This document shows, one piece after another, positions 19,516-27,165 of a stretch of 64,000 nt of DNA. Source of the stretch: Streptomyces netropsis. Lineage in GTDB: Bacteria; Actinomycetota; Actinomycetes; Streptomycetales; Streptomycetaceae. Both the position numbers and the translations under genes were made by a program. Position 1 is the first letter of the stretch. Every line of letters starts with the position of its first letter. The notes under the pieces are model-generated. The model made no database searches, was not told the origin of the DNA, and worked only from the letters and a program-made list of their open reading frames with translations. The stretch spans positions 1-64,000 of the forward strand of contig NZ_JACHJG010000011.1 in NCBI RefSeq assembly GCF_014203545.1, given 5' to 3'.

Positions 19516-19893
19516 TCAGAGTGCGGCGAGGCGGGCCTTGAGCAGGCAGAACTCGTTGCCTTCGGGGTCGGCGAGGATGTGCCAGGGCTCCTCCCCGGTC
19601 TGGCCGACGTCGACGATCTCGGCCCCGGCGGCCAGGAGGCGCTCGAGCTCGGCGTCCTGATCGCGGTCGGTGGGATTGACGTCGATGTGCAGCCGGAGTT
19701 TCCCGTTCTTCGGCTCGTCGCTGCGGCTGAGGATGATCGTCGGCTGCGGGCCGCCGAACCCTTCGCGCGGCCCGATCTCGATGTCGCCCTCGTAGCGATC
19801 GAGCACGACGAAGTCCAGGACCTCGCACCAGAACCGCGCCAGCGCCTCGGGGTCGTGGCAATCGAGCACGAGCTCACTGATACGGCATGCCAT
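19516..19893 (-). CDS. VOC (glyoxalase/bleomycin-resistance fold) family protein
   Basis: A 125-residue single VOC domain with two beta-alpha-beta modules. ISELVLDCHDPEALARFWCEVL forms the first and LRLHIDVN...WHILADPEGNEFCLL the second. His/Glu positions at strand ends (H in LRLHIDV, E in PEGNEFCLL) could bind a metal. The Streptomyces subfamily resembles small glyoxalase-like proteins of unknown substrate. The ATG at 19893 has GGAGATT just upstream. It stands alone, with a terminator on one side and the PadR gene divergent on the other. Confidence 0.85.
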   Translation of the reverse strand: MACRISELVLDCHDPEALARFWCEVLDFVVLDRYEGDIEIGPREGFGGPQPTIILSRSDEPKNGKLRLHIDVNPTDRDQDAELERLLAAGAEIVDVGQTGEEPWHILADPEGNEFCLLKARLAAL

Positions 19894-20076
19894 CGACGAA
19901 ATCTCCTTCAGCGTGGGTCCTGCCGGGGTGGCCGCGCGCGGATCTCCTGGGTTGCCCGCAGTGCGAACACCCTCGCGACCGTACCGGGCGGGGCGGGCGT
20001 GGGCGAGGGATTTCAGGCTCTCGCCCGGCCCGGCCGCCAGGCGAGGGTCGTAGGTCGCGCAGGAGGGCGGCCGGCA

Positions 20077-20130
20077 TTGTCATGCGACCGGTTCCGATAT
20101 ATCGTTGATGCATCACGACGGATCAACGAT
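20077..20130 (+). promoter_or_regulatory. PadR gene promoter with palindromic operator
   Basis: A long inverted repeat ATCGTTGAT (20101-20109), 12 bases, ATCAACGAT (20122-20130) encloses a smaller perfect palindrome TGATGCATCA (20106-20115). It overlaps the likely -10 (TATCGT, 20100-20105), which sits 17 bases after TTGTCA (20077-20082). It lies directly before the ribosome binding site of the PadR gene, as expected for autorepression. Confidence 0.7.
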
Positions 20131-20145
20131 GGGAGAAACGTCATC

Positions 20146-20745
20146 ATGCGTTTTCATGGGCACGAGCACGGTGGACCCAGCCCTCGCGGTCGGGGTGAAT
20201 CCGGTGGCGGCCGCGCCGCCTTCGGGCCGTTCGGACCTCCTTTCGGCGGGCCGCCCTTCGGCCGGGGTCCGTTCGGCGGTCACCGGCGCGGGGGCCCGGG
20301 CGGCCGGGCCCGGCGGGGCGATGTGCGGACCTCGATCCTGGCGCTGCTCAAGGACCGGCCGATGCACGGCTACGAGATGATCCAGGAGATCGTCGAGCGC
20401 AGTGGCGGGACCTGGAAGCCGAGCCCGGGATCGGTCTACCCGACGCTCCAGCTGCTGGAGGACGAGGGGCTGATCAGCAGCGCGAGCGAGGGCGGCAAGA
20501 AGCTGTTCACGCTCACCGAGCCTGGCCGGGCCGAGGCCGAAGCGGGGGCACAGGCCCCGTGGGAAGAGGCCGGGCGCGGTGCCGACTGGGAATCCGCGAA
20601 CGAGATCCGCCAGGCGGGCTTCGGGCTGATGGAGGCCTTCGGCCAGGTCTGGAAGACCGGCAGCGAGGAGCAGCGGCAGAAGGCTCTCGCGGTCATCAAC
20701 GAATCGCGCAAGAAGCTCTATCTGATCCTTGCCGAAGAGGACTGA
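20146..20745 (+). CDS. PadR family transcriptional regulator
   Basis: A 199-residue regulator. Residues 1-60 are a disordered Gly/Pro/Phe/Arg-rich tail (repeats of PFGGPPFGRGPF). Residues 65-135 form the PadR winged helix (VRTSILALLKDRPMHGYEMI, SPGSVYPTLQLLEDEGLI). Residues 145-199 form the C-terminal dimerisation helices. The glycine-rich lead is common in Streptomyces members of this group. PadR proteins repress stress and efflux genes in response to phenolics or drugs; no target other than itself is evident here. GGGAGAAA at 20130-20137 supports ATG 20146. The gene ends in a terminator hairpin. Confidence 0.88.
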   Translation: MRFHGHEHGGPSPRGRGESGGGRAAFGPFGPPFGGPPFGRGPFGGHRRGGPGGRARRGDVRTSILALLKDRPMHGYEMIQEIVERSGGTWKPSPGSVYPTLQLLEDEGLISSASEGGKKLFTLTEPGRAEAEAGAQAPWEEAGRGADWESANEIRQAGFGLMEAFGQVWKTGSEEQRQKALAVINESRKKLYLILAEED

Positions 20746-20764
20746 GCCAAGAGGCCGCATGACG

Positions 20765-20798
20765 AGGGCGTTCCCGCGGTTTCCCGTGGGAACGCCCT
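20765..20798 (+). terminator. Terminator of the PadR gene
   Basis: AGGGCGTTCCC (20765-20775) pairs perfectly with GGGAACGCCCT (20788-20798), followed by TT. It separates padR from the glycosidase gene. Confidence 0.8.
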
Positions 20799-20888
20799 TC
20801 CGGCGCCGGGGACGAGCGGGGTGTCGTGCCTTGACGGTGTGTCATGGCGCGGAAAGACTCCGGCATCCGACAGAAACGGAGTGCCGCC

Positions 20889-23237
20889 ATGGCTTTGCGT
20901 CCCCGTGGGAATCCCGGAAACCGCCGGACCCGCGCGACCGGCCGGCCCCGCTCGCCGCGATGGCGGTACCCCACCTCCGTGCTCGCCGCCGTCACCGCCT
21001 GTGCGGCCGCCGTCGGCGCCGTCCCCGCGGGGTCCGCGACCTCCGCGGGCGGGGGCGGGCCGCTCTATACGGACGCCCGCGCCGGTACGGAACGGCGGGT
21101 ACGGGATCTGCTGGACCGGATGACGCTCGACGAGAAGATCGGGCAGATGGACCAGATCGCCGTCGTGCGGATGCAGGGCGACTGCCGGGCAGGCGGTGGC
21201 GAACTCGTCGAGAGCTGCATGAAGACCGTGCTCGGCGACCACGCCACCGGGTCGGTGCTCTCCGGCGGCGGCATGGGACCGACGAGGAACACGCCGGGCG
21301 ACTGGGCCCGCATGGTCAACGCGGTACAGCGATACGCCGTGGAGAAGACCAGGCTGCACATCCCCGTGCTGTACGGGGCCGACGCGGTCCACGGTCACAA
21401 CAACGTCCTCGGCGCCACCGTCTTCCCCCACCAGATCGGCCTCGGCGCCACCTGGGACCCCGCGATCGTCCGGGCCGTCGCCGCTTCGACCGCCCGGGCC
21501 GTCGCCGCCACCGGCGTCGACTGGAACTTCGCGCCCGTCGCCGATCTCGCCCGCGACCAGCGCTGGGGCCGTTACTACGAGACCTACGGCGAGGACCCCC
21601 TGCTCGCCGGAACCCTGGCCGCCGCTCATGTGCGGGGGACCGAGGGCGCACAGGGCGCCAAGCGGGTCGCGGCGACGGTCAAGCACTTCGGCGGCTACTC
21701 CGAACCCGCCAACGGGCACGACCGCGTGCCCGCCGACGTGTCCACGCGCTACCTCCAGGACACCCTCCTCGCGCCGTACCGCACGGCGATCGAGGCCGGG
21801 GCGAAGAGCGTCATGGTCAACTCCGGCGCCCTCAACGGCGTACCGGCGACCGCTTCCCCCTACCTGCTCACCAAGGTGCTGCGGAAGCAGTGGGGGTTCA
21901 CCGGCGTGGCCGTCAGCGACTGGGAGGACGTCCGCGCGCTGCACACCAGGTACAAGGTCGCGGCCGACTACCCGCAGGCCATCGCGCTCGCGGTCAACGC
22001 CGGCGTCGACATGACGATGGAGCCGTACGACGCGCGTCGGTTCACCGAGGGGCTGCGGGCGGCGGTAGAGCGCGGGCTGGTCGGCCGGGCGCGGATCGAC
22101 GAGGCCGTCGGGCGGGTGCTGCGGCTCAAGTTCGACCTCGGGCTCTTCGAGCACCCGTACGTCGACGCGGACCGGGCCGACGCGGCGGTGCTCGGCGCCG
22201 ACCGGGACCTCGCCCGGCGCGCCGCCACCGCGTCGCAGGTCCTGCTGCGCAACGAGAAGGGCACCCTGCCCCTCGGCCCGGCGACGAAGAAGATCGTCGT
22301 CGCCGGGGACCACGCGGACGACATCGACAGCCAGGCCGGCGGCTGGACCGTCGGCTGGCAGCGGGTGCCCGACGGGGTGCGGCTGCCGGGTACGACCGTG
22401 CTCGACGGGATCAGGCACGCGGCACCCGCGGGCACCCGGATCGTGCGGCCGCGGGACGCGGCCGACGCCGTGGCACAGGCCAGGACCGCCGATGTGACGG
22501 TCGTGGTGGTCGGTGAGAAGGCGGCGGCGGAAGGAGAGGCCGACAGCCCGCGGCCCGGACTCGCCGCGGACCAGCGGGCCCTGGTGAAGTCCTTGAAGGC
22601 GAGCGGCCGGCCGGTCGTGGTGGTGGTGATCGCCGGGAGGCCGCTCGCGCTGGGTGACGCGGCGGGGACCGAGGGGCTGCTGATGTCCTGGCTGCCGGGC
22701 ACCGAGGGCGGGCACGCGGTCGCGGACGTGCTGTTCGGCAAAGCGAACCCGGGCGGCCGGCTGCCGGTGTCCTGGCCCAGGAGGACCGGGAACGAGCCCG
22801 TGCACCACCAGCAACTGCCCGGGACCAACGCGGGAGCCGAATCCGCGCACGACGTCGCGTACGACTTCGGCGCCGGGCTCTCCTACACCGACTACGGCTT
22901 CGACGCGATCGGACTCGGCTCCCCCTCGGTGCCGGCCGGTGCGGACGTGCGGGTGAGCGTGCGGGTGCGCAATACGGGCGCGCGCGACGGGGAGACGGTC
23001 GTGCCCGTCTACGTCTCCCGGCCGGTCAGCGCGGTGCTGGCCCCGCCGCGCAGGCTGGTGGCCTTCACCAAGGTGCGGCTGGCGGCGGGCGAGGCGCGGA
23101 CCGTCCGTCTCACGGTCCCGGCGCGGGTGCTCGCGGTGACGCCGGGCGACCTCGACGGCTCGGGGAGCCCGCGCGTCGAGCGCGGGGAGTACACGTTCAC
23201 GGCCGGGGAGCGGCGAGCCACGCTGAACGTCACCTAG
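20889..23237 (+). CDS. Secreted glycoside hydrolase family 3 (beta-glucosidase type)
   Basis: A 782-residue enzyme expected to hydrolyse beta-linked gluco- or xylo-oligosaccharides outside the cell. The N-terminus has an Arg-rich segment and then a hydrophobic core (about residues 28-50) ending in AGSATSA, consistent with a Sec or Tat signal. The GH3 N-domain includes LLDRMTLDEKIGQMDQ, KHFGGYSEPANGHDR and the nucleophile D344 in GVAVSDWEDV. The second domain begins near 440, and a fibronectin-III-like domain ends the protein (VRVRNTGARDGETVVPVYVS). ATG 20889 has GGAG at 20878-20881; an ATG at 20844 in the same frame has no ribosome binding site. Confidence 0.9.
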   Translation: MALRPRGNPGNRRTRATGRPRSPRWRYPTSVLAAVTACAAAVGAVPAGSATSAGGGGPLYTDARAGTERRVRDLLDRMTLDEKIGQMDQIAVVRMQGDCRAGGGELVESCMKTVLGDHATGSVLSGGGMGPTRNTPGDWARMVNAVQRYAVEKTRLHIPVLYGADAVHGHNNVLGATVFPHQIGLGATWDPAIVRAVAASTARAVAATGVDWNFAPVADLARDQRWGRYYETYGEDPLLAGTLAAAHVRGTEGAQGAKRVAATVKHFGGYSEPANGHDRVPADVSTRYLQDTLLAPYRTAIEAGAKSVMVNSGALNGVPATASPYLLTKVLRKQWGFTGVAVSDWEDVRALHTRYKVAADYPQAIALAVNAGVDMTMEPYDARRFTEGLRAAVERGLVGRARIDEAVGRVLRLKFDLGLFEHPYVDADRADAAVLGADRDLARRAATASQVLLRNEKGTLPLGPATKKIVVAGDHADDIDSQAGGWTVGWQRVPDGVRLPGTTVLDGIRHAAPAGTRIVRPRDAADAVAQARTADVTVVVVGEKAAAEGEADSPRPGLAADQRALVKSLKASGRPVVVVVIAGRPLALGDAAGTEGLLMSWLPGTEGGHAVADVLFGKANPGGRLPVSWPRRTGNEPVHHQQLPGTNAGAESAHDVAYDFGAGLSYTDYGFDAIGLGSPSVPAGADVRVSVRVRNTGARDGETVVPVYVSRPVSAVLAPPRRLVAFTKVRLAAGEARTVRLTVPARVLAVTPGDLDGSGSPRVERGEYTFTAGERRATLNVT

Positions 23238-23673
23238 GGCGCCTGTCCGGCGGATCTCCGTGGATCGGCGAGCGACGTCCGGTGCGTGTGAGCGCACGGG
23301 GGAGGACTGCCCTCGTCCCGGGCGTACTCGGGTGACTCCGACGGCGCGGCGAGCTCCCGCGGCCCCTGCTGGAGGCGGCCCCACTGCCGGTCGTGGAGAG
23401 CCCGCGAAGATCCACCGGACAGGCCCCAGCGGCCCCGGCACGGCAGCCGCGCGAGGCCGTCCGATGACGGGGGAGGGACGAACGGGGCGTGCGGCGTGGC
23501 TGTGTGCCGGTGCGCACGCGGCGTGCGGATGAGTGCCGTACGCCCCCGAGAGGGGATCCGGCGCCCTCCTCCTCAAGGATGAGAGTCTGATCGTCCGTAC
23601 CCAACTGGCGTCGGATGCGGGAATGCTTCCCTCCGGGGATGCTCCGTCAGGACGGGACTGATGGGGTGGGAGG
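23238..23673. other. 436-bp intergenic region
   Basis: The stretch between the GH3 gene and the Clp-N gene shows no ORF with a ribosome binding site and family match on either strand. Its last 100 bases are less GC-rich and presumably contain the promoter of the Clp-N gene. I see no strong inverted repeat. Confidence 0.55.
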
Positions 23674-24198
23674 GTGCAAAGCCGTACTCCTGACACCGGA
23701 CCGGCCGACGCCGCGGGCGAAGAGCCGCTCAGCGCGCAGTTGGCCTTCGCGGTCGCGGGAGCGCGCCGGCGCGCCCAGCGCGACGGCGACCGGCAGGTCG
23801 ACACCGCTCATCTGCTGCACACCCTGCTGGAAGTCGACCCCGCGACGTCCCGGGCCTTCGACGGCGGACCGGCCCAGGTCGCCCGGCTGCTCGGCTACCT
23901 CGTCCAGCGCACCATCGGCTACGGACTGCGCTGGCGCGGCACCGTCGAGGACTCCTGTCTCCCGCCGGCGACCGGCGACGGGGGCGTGCCCCGCTGGTCG
24001 CCCGCCGCCGCCACCGCGATGGAGGGCGCACAAGCCCGCGCCCGCGCGCGGGGCGCGGACCGGGCGGAAGGTCTCGATCTGCTGGCGGCCCTGACCCGCG
24101 ACCGCCGATGCCGGGCCGTTCACGTGCTGCGCCGGGCCGGGGTCGACCCCGACGTCCTCACCGCGCGTCTCGACAACCTCTTTGACCTGGAGAAGTAG
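23674..24198 (+). CDS. Clp N-terminal (R) domain protein
   Basis: A 174-residue protein built from a double Clp-N repeat. The first half contains QLAFAVAGARRRAQRDGDRQ and VDTAHLLHTLLEVDP; the second contains MEGAQARARARGADRAEGLDLLAALT. It has no AAA+ module, so it is a stand-alone adaptor-binding domain, like the short ClpC N-domain homologues of actinobacteria, and might present or block substrates for ClpC. That role is inference. The GTG start overlaps a purine-rich tract (GGGGTGGGAG). A small hairpin at 24218-24233 follows, then an exporter gene. Confidence 0.78.
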   Translation: MQSRTPDTGPADAAGEEPLSAQLAFAVAGARRRAQRDGDRQVDTAHLLHTLLEVDPATSRAFDGGPAQVARLLGYLVQRTIGYGLRWRGTVEDSCLPPATGDGGVPRWSPAAATAMEGAQARARARGADRAEGLDLLAALTRDRRCRAVHVLRRAGVDPDVLTARLDNLFDLEK

Positions 24199-24222
24199 CG
24201 AATTCGCCAGGAGCCAAAGGGG

Positions 24223-24251
24223 GTGACGCCCCTGACAACGGCTGCCATGAT
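24223..24251 (+). promoter_or_regulatory. Probable promoter for a leaderless EamA mRNA
   Basis: GTGACG (24223-24228), 17 bases, and CATGAT (24246-24251) lie six bases before the ATG at 24258. There is no Shine-Dalgarno sequence. This fits a leaderless transcript. Confidence 0.4.
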
Positions 24252-24257
24252 GCAGCG

Positions 24258-25262
24258 ATGCAATCGTCTCAAGTCAAGGGCACGGGCAGGGTCTCGGGCC
24301 TCGGTCCGGCTCTGGTGTCCGCGCTCGCGTTCGGAGGCTCCGGTGTCGCGGCCAAACCACTGATCGAGGCGGGCCTGGACCCGCTCCACGTGGTGTGGCT
24401 CCGGGTGGCCGGGGCGGCGCTGGTCCTGCTGCCCGTCGCGTGGCGGCACCGCGCCCTGGTGATGCGCCGGCCCGCGCTCCTCGCGGGGTTCGGGCTGCTC
24501 GCCGTCGCGGGCGTACAGGCCTGCTACTTCGCGGCCATCGCCCGGATCCCCGTCGGGGTGGCCCTGCTGGTCGAGTACCTGGGGCCCGCCCTGCTGCTCG
24601 GCTGGGTGCGGTTCGTCCAGCGACGTTCCGTCAGCCGGGCCGCCGCCGTGGGCGTCGTGCTCGCCGTCGCCGGTCTCGCCTGCGTGGTGGAGGTGTGGGC
24701 CGGGCTCGGTTTCGACGCCGTGGGCCTGCTGCTGGCCCTCGGCGCGGCCTGCTGCCAGGTCGGCTACTTCGTCCTGTCCGACCACGGCTCCGACGGCGAC
24801 GAGCCCGTCGACCCGGTCGGGGTCGTCGCCTACGGGCTGCTCATCGGCGCCGGGCTGCTGACGGCGGTCGCGAGCCCCTGGACCATGGACTGGCAGGTGC
24901 TCGCCGGACGGGCGGAGCTGGCAGGGGCGGCCGTGCCGGCCGGGCTGCTGCTCGCCTGGATCGTGCTGGTCGCGACCGTGGCGGCGTACCTCACCGGGGT
25001 CCTCTCCGTGCGCCGGCTCTCGCCGCAAGTTGCCGGTGTGGTCGCCTGCCTGGAGGCGGTCGTCGCCACCGTGCTGGCCTGGGTGCTGCTCGGTGAGCAC
25101 CTGTCCACGCCGCAGATCGTGGGCGGCGCCGTGGTGCTGCTGGGTGCCTTCATCGCGCAGACCTCCACGCCCAAGGCGGCCCCGGCCGCTCCGGTGGCCG
25201 GCGGCGGAGCCGCCCCGGTGGGTGTCGAGGGGGAGTTGTCGAGCGGCTCCCGTCCGGCTTAG
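24258..25262 (+). CDS. EamA/DMT family transporter (RhtA-like)
   Basis: A 334-residue inner-membrane protein with ten predicted helices arranged as two EamA repeats (about 10-145 and 155-290). Examples are GPALVSALAFGGSGVAAKPL in repeat 1 and LAGAAVPAGLLLAWIVL in repeat 2. The conserved exporter motif LEAVVATVLAWVLLGEHL closes the second repeat. Such proteins export amino acids, nucleosides or drugs. The C-terminus is an Ala/Pro-rich cytoplasmic tail. It is the first of three EamA genes within 5.5 kb, and a second follows on the same strand after 157 bases. Confidence 0.87.
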   Translation: MQSSQVKGTGRVSGLGPALVSALAFGGSGVAAKPLIEAGLDPLHVVWLRVAGAALVLLPVAWRHRALVMRRPALLAGFGLLAVAGVQACYFAAIARIPVGVALLVEYLGPALLLGWVRFVQRRSVSRAAAVGVVLAVAGLACVVEVWAGLGFDAVGLLLALGAACCQVGYFVLSDHGSDGDEPVDPVGVVAYGLLIGAGLLTAVASPWTMDWQVLAGRAELAGAAVPAGLLLAWIVLVATVAAYLTGVLSVRRLSPQVAGVVACLEAVVATVLAWVLLGEHLSTPQIVGGAVVLLGAFIAQTSTPKAAPAAPVAGGGAAPVGVEGELSSGSRPA

Positions 25263-25272
25263 TGTGCTGATC

Positions 25273-25308
25273 ATGCCGATGACTGTTCTGCCGCCTCCCG
25301 CCGCGTAG
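25273..25308 (+). CDS. Putative 11-residue leader peptide
   Basis: ATG 25273 opens a short frame encoding MPMTVLPPPAA, ending in TAG. It lies in the gap between two exporter genes. The Pro-Pro-Pro run is a known type of ribosome-slowing sequence. A 9-bp hairpin (25336-25356) follows. Together they resemble a leader-peptide attenuator for the downstream EamA gene. The ribosome binding site is weak and no homologue is known to me, so this is a candidate only. Confidence 0.35.
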   Translation: MPMTVLPPPAA

Positions 25309-25335
25309 CGCGGGCGGCCGCTCCCGGAGGACCGG

Positions 25336-25356
25336 GCTCGGGGCGATGCCCCGGGC
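25336..25356 (+). promoter_or_regulatory. Hairpin between leader peptide and EamA gene
   Basis: GCTCGGGGC (25336-25344), loop GAT, and GCCCCGGGC (25348-25356) form a 9-bp stem with one G-U pair. It lies 64 bases before the exporter ATG, and no T-run follows. Confidence 0.5.
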
Positions 25357-25419
25357 GGATCGCCGCTGCCCGCACAGGGGACCACGCGATCACCTCTTGT
25401 CTTCCGCGGGAGAACAGTC

Positions 25420-26457
25420 ATGCAACGCTCCACCCTTTCCCCCTGCCCTGAGACGGGCGTCTCCTCCCCGCTGCCCTCGGGTGACCGGCCCTTCGGGGCC
25501 GGGCCCTCCGTCGGGCGCGGGCTGCTCTACGTGGCCTTCGCGGCCGCCGCCTGGGGGACCACGGGCGCGACCGCCGCCCTGGTCTTCGACAGCAGCGGGC
25601 TCGGCCCCGTCGCGCTCACTTTCTGGCGCACGGCCGGAGGCCTCGTCCTCCTGCTCGCCGTAGGGGCCGTGCGGGCGCGCCGCGCGCAGGCGGGCCCCGT
25701 GCGGCCGTACGAGCCGAAGCGGCGCCGGGCGGTCCGGACGCTGGTCATCGGTGTGGGGCTCACGGTCTTCCAGACCGCCTACTTCGGGGCGGTGGACGGG
25801 ACGGGCATCGCGGTCGGCACCGTCGTCACCCTGGGGGCCGCGCCCGTGATGGTGGCGCTCGGCGGCAGGCTGCTGATGGGCGAACGGCTCGGCGCGGGCG
25901 GCCGGGTGGCGGTGTGCGGCGCGCTCCTCGGGCTGGCCGTGCTGATGCTGGGCAGCGACGGTACGGGCACGGTGCGGCCGACGGGGGTCGCCCTCGGGCT
26001 GCTGTCCGCCGCCGGATACGCGCTCGTCACCCTCGCCACGCGGTTCCTGGGCCGGAAGGGCGCGGGCGCCGACCCGTTCACCACGACGCTGACGTCCTTC
26101 GCCGTCGGCACGGCCTGCCTGCTGCCGCTCGCGGCCGTCGAGGGGCTGTGGCCGCACGGGCGTGAACTGGGCCGCACCCTGTGGCTGATGGGGTACCTGG
26201 TCACCGTGCCGACGGCGCTCGCCTACGGGCTGTTCTTCGCCGGTCTGCTGGTGGTGCGGGGCACGACGGTCGCGGTCGTCACGCTCATCGAACCCGTCAC
26301 GGCCGCGGTCATCGCCGTCGCCCTGCTCGGTGAGCACCTCACCGCCGCGACCGTGGCGGGCACGGCGGTACTCCTGTGCGCGGTGGCGGCGCTGGCCGTC
26401 GTCGAGGCGCGTGGCGCGGCCGCCCCCGCGGTCGGGGCCCCGCTCAGAGAGCGGTGA
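25420..26457 (+). CDS. EamA/DMT family transporter
   Basis: A 345-residue membrane protein with two EamA repeats and about ten helices. Repeat 1 begins LLYVAFAAAAWGTTGATAAL, and repeat 2 ends VTLIEPVTAAVIAVALLGEHL, the standard exporter signature. The first 35 residues and a basic loop (RRAQAGPVRPYEPKRRRA) are cytoplasmic. It is presumably an exporter of a metabolite or amino-acid-like compound; specificity cannot be read. The short leader ORF and hairpin upstream suggest control by attenuation. The gene converges on the PNPOx-fold gene, whose stop lies inside its last codons (14-base overlap). Confidence 0.87.
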   Translation: MQRSTLSPCPETGVSSPLPSGDRPFGAGPSVGRGLLYVAFAAAAWGTTGATAALVFDSSGLGPVALTFWRTAGGLVLLLAVGAVRARRAQAGPVRPYEPKRRRAVRTLVIGVGLTVFQTAYFGAVDGTGIAVGTVVTLGAAPVMVALGGRLLMGERLGAGGRVAVCGALLGLAVLMLGSDGTGTVRPTGVALGLLSAAGYALVTLATRFLGRKGAGADPFTTTLTSFAVGTACLLPLAAVEGLWPHGRELGRTLWLMGYLVTVPTALAYGLFFAGLLVVRGTTVAVVTLIEPVTAAVIAVALLGEHLTAATVAGTAVLLCAVAALAVVEARGAAAPAVGAPLRER

Positions 26458-27142
26458 GGTAGCCGGGCACGGGAATGCCCGGCGCGAGGTCGTCCGCGGG
26501 GACCGGGGCGCCGTAGCCGGTGGTGAGGGGGACGACGCCGCTCCAGAAGGGGAGGGCGAGGTCCGCCTCGGAGTCCATCGGCCCGGCGTCGCGGACCTTG
26601 GCGGACACCTCGGTCAGATCGATGCCCAGCACGGCCGTCGCGGCCAGTTCCTTGGGCGACGCCGGCCGGGAGTCGGCGGCGCGGCCCGGCATCACCTGGT
26701 CCACGAGGGCGTCGAGGGCGGCCTTCACCTCTTCCTCGTCCGTCACCGGCCGGGCCGTGCCGTGCACCACGACGGAGCGGTAGTTGAGGGAGTGGCTGAA
26801 GGCGGAGCGCGCGAGGACGAGCCCGTCGACATGGGTGACGGTGACGCACACGGGGAGGCCGACGTCCGTCTGCCCGGCGGCGCGCAGCGGGCGGGAGCCG
26901 GTCGAACCGTGCACGTAGAGCCGCTCGCCGATGCGCCCGTAGAGGGTCGGCAGGACGACGGGCGCCCCGTCACGGACGAAGCCGAGGTGGCAGACGTAGC
27001 CCGCGTCGAGTATCGAGTGGACCAGCTCGCGGTCGTAGTGGGCGCGCTCGCGGTGGCGGGTGAGGGTGGTCCGCTCGGTCCGCTCGTACGCGGACGTCTC
27101 CTGCGAGGCGGGGGCGACGGGTGCCGACATTGCGCTCTCCAT
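26444..27142 (-). CDS. Pyridoxamine 5'-phosphate oxidase-fold flavoprotein
   Basis: A 232-residue protein with the split-barrel FMN-binding fold. HILDAGYVCHLGFVRDGAPVVLPTLYGR-like strands run from about residue 44 (written here as two pieces: ILDAGYVCHLGFV and APVVLPTLYGR). LYVHGSTGSRPLR and NYRSVVVHGTARPV follow. It resembles the flavin-nucleotide-binding (FMN/F420) group rather than true PdxH. The start is either ATG 27142 or ATG 27130; the latter has GGAGAG upstream. It is divergent from a MocR regulator across 23 bases containing a perfect palindrome. That pairing of a PLP-binding regulator with a vitamin-B6-fold protein is common and suggests direct control. Confidence 0.82.
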   Translation of the reverse strand: MESAMSAPVAPASQETSAYERTERTTLTRHRERAHYDRELVHSILDAGYVCHLGFVRDGAPVVLPTLYGRIGERLYVHGSTGSRPLRAAGQTDVGLPVCVTVTHVDGLVLARSAFSHSLNYRSVVVHGTARPVTDEEEVKAALDALVDQVMPGRAADSRPASPKELAATAVLGIDLTEVSAKVRDAGPMDSEADLALPFWSGVVPLTTGYGAPVPADDLAPGIPVPGYLTAL

Positions 27143-27158
27143 TGCACTAGTGCATACT
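27130..27158. promoter_or_regulatory. Divergent promoter/operator for the MocR and PNPOx-fold genes
   Basis: The perfect 12-bp palindrome TGCACTAGTGCA (27143-27154) lies in the spacer of a likely plus-strand promoter, TTGCGC (27130-27135) and CATACT (27153-27158), 17 bases apart. The promoter ends 7 bases before the GTG of the MocR gene, implying a leaderless mRNA. A further partial half-site, GTGCTAG, overlaps that start codon (27166-27172). Confidence 0.6.
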
Positions 27159-27165
27159 TGGCTTT

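Noticed and set aside
23230..23604. Minus-strand ORF of 124 codons in the gap before the Clp-N gene.
   Set aside because: It lacks a ribosome binding site and any domain, and its composition is typical of random GC-rich sequence.
20718..23804. A 1028-codon minus-strand frame across the GH3 gene.
   Set aside because: Low-complexity Arg/Pro/Gly/His composition with no recognisable domain, while the opposite strand encodes a complete GH3 enzyme.
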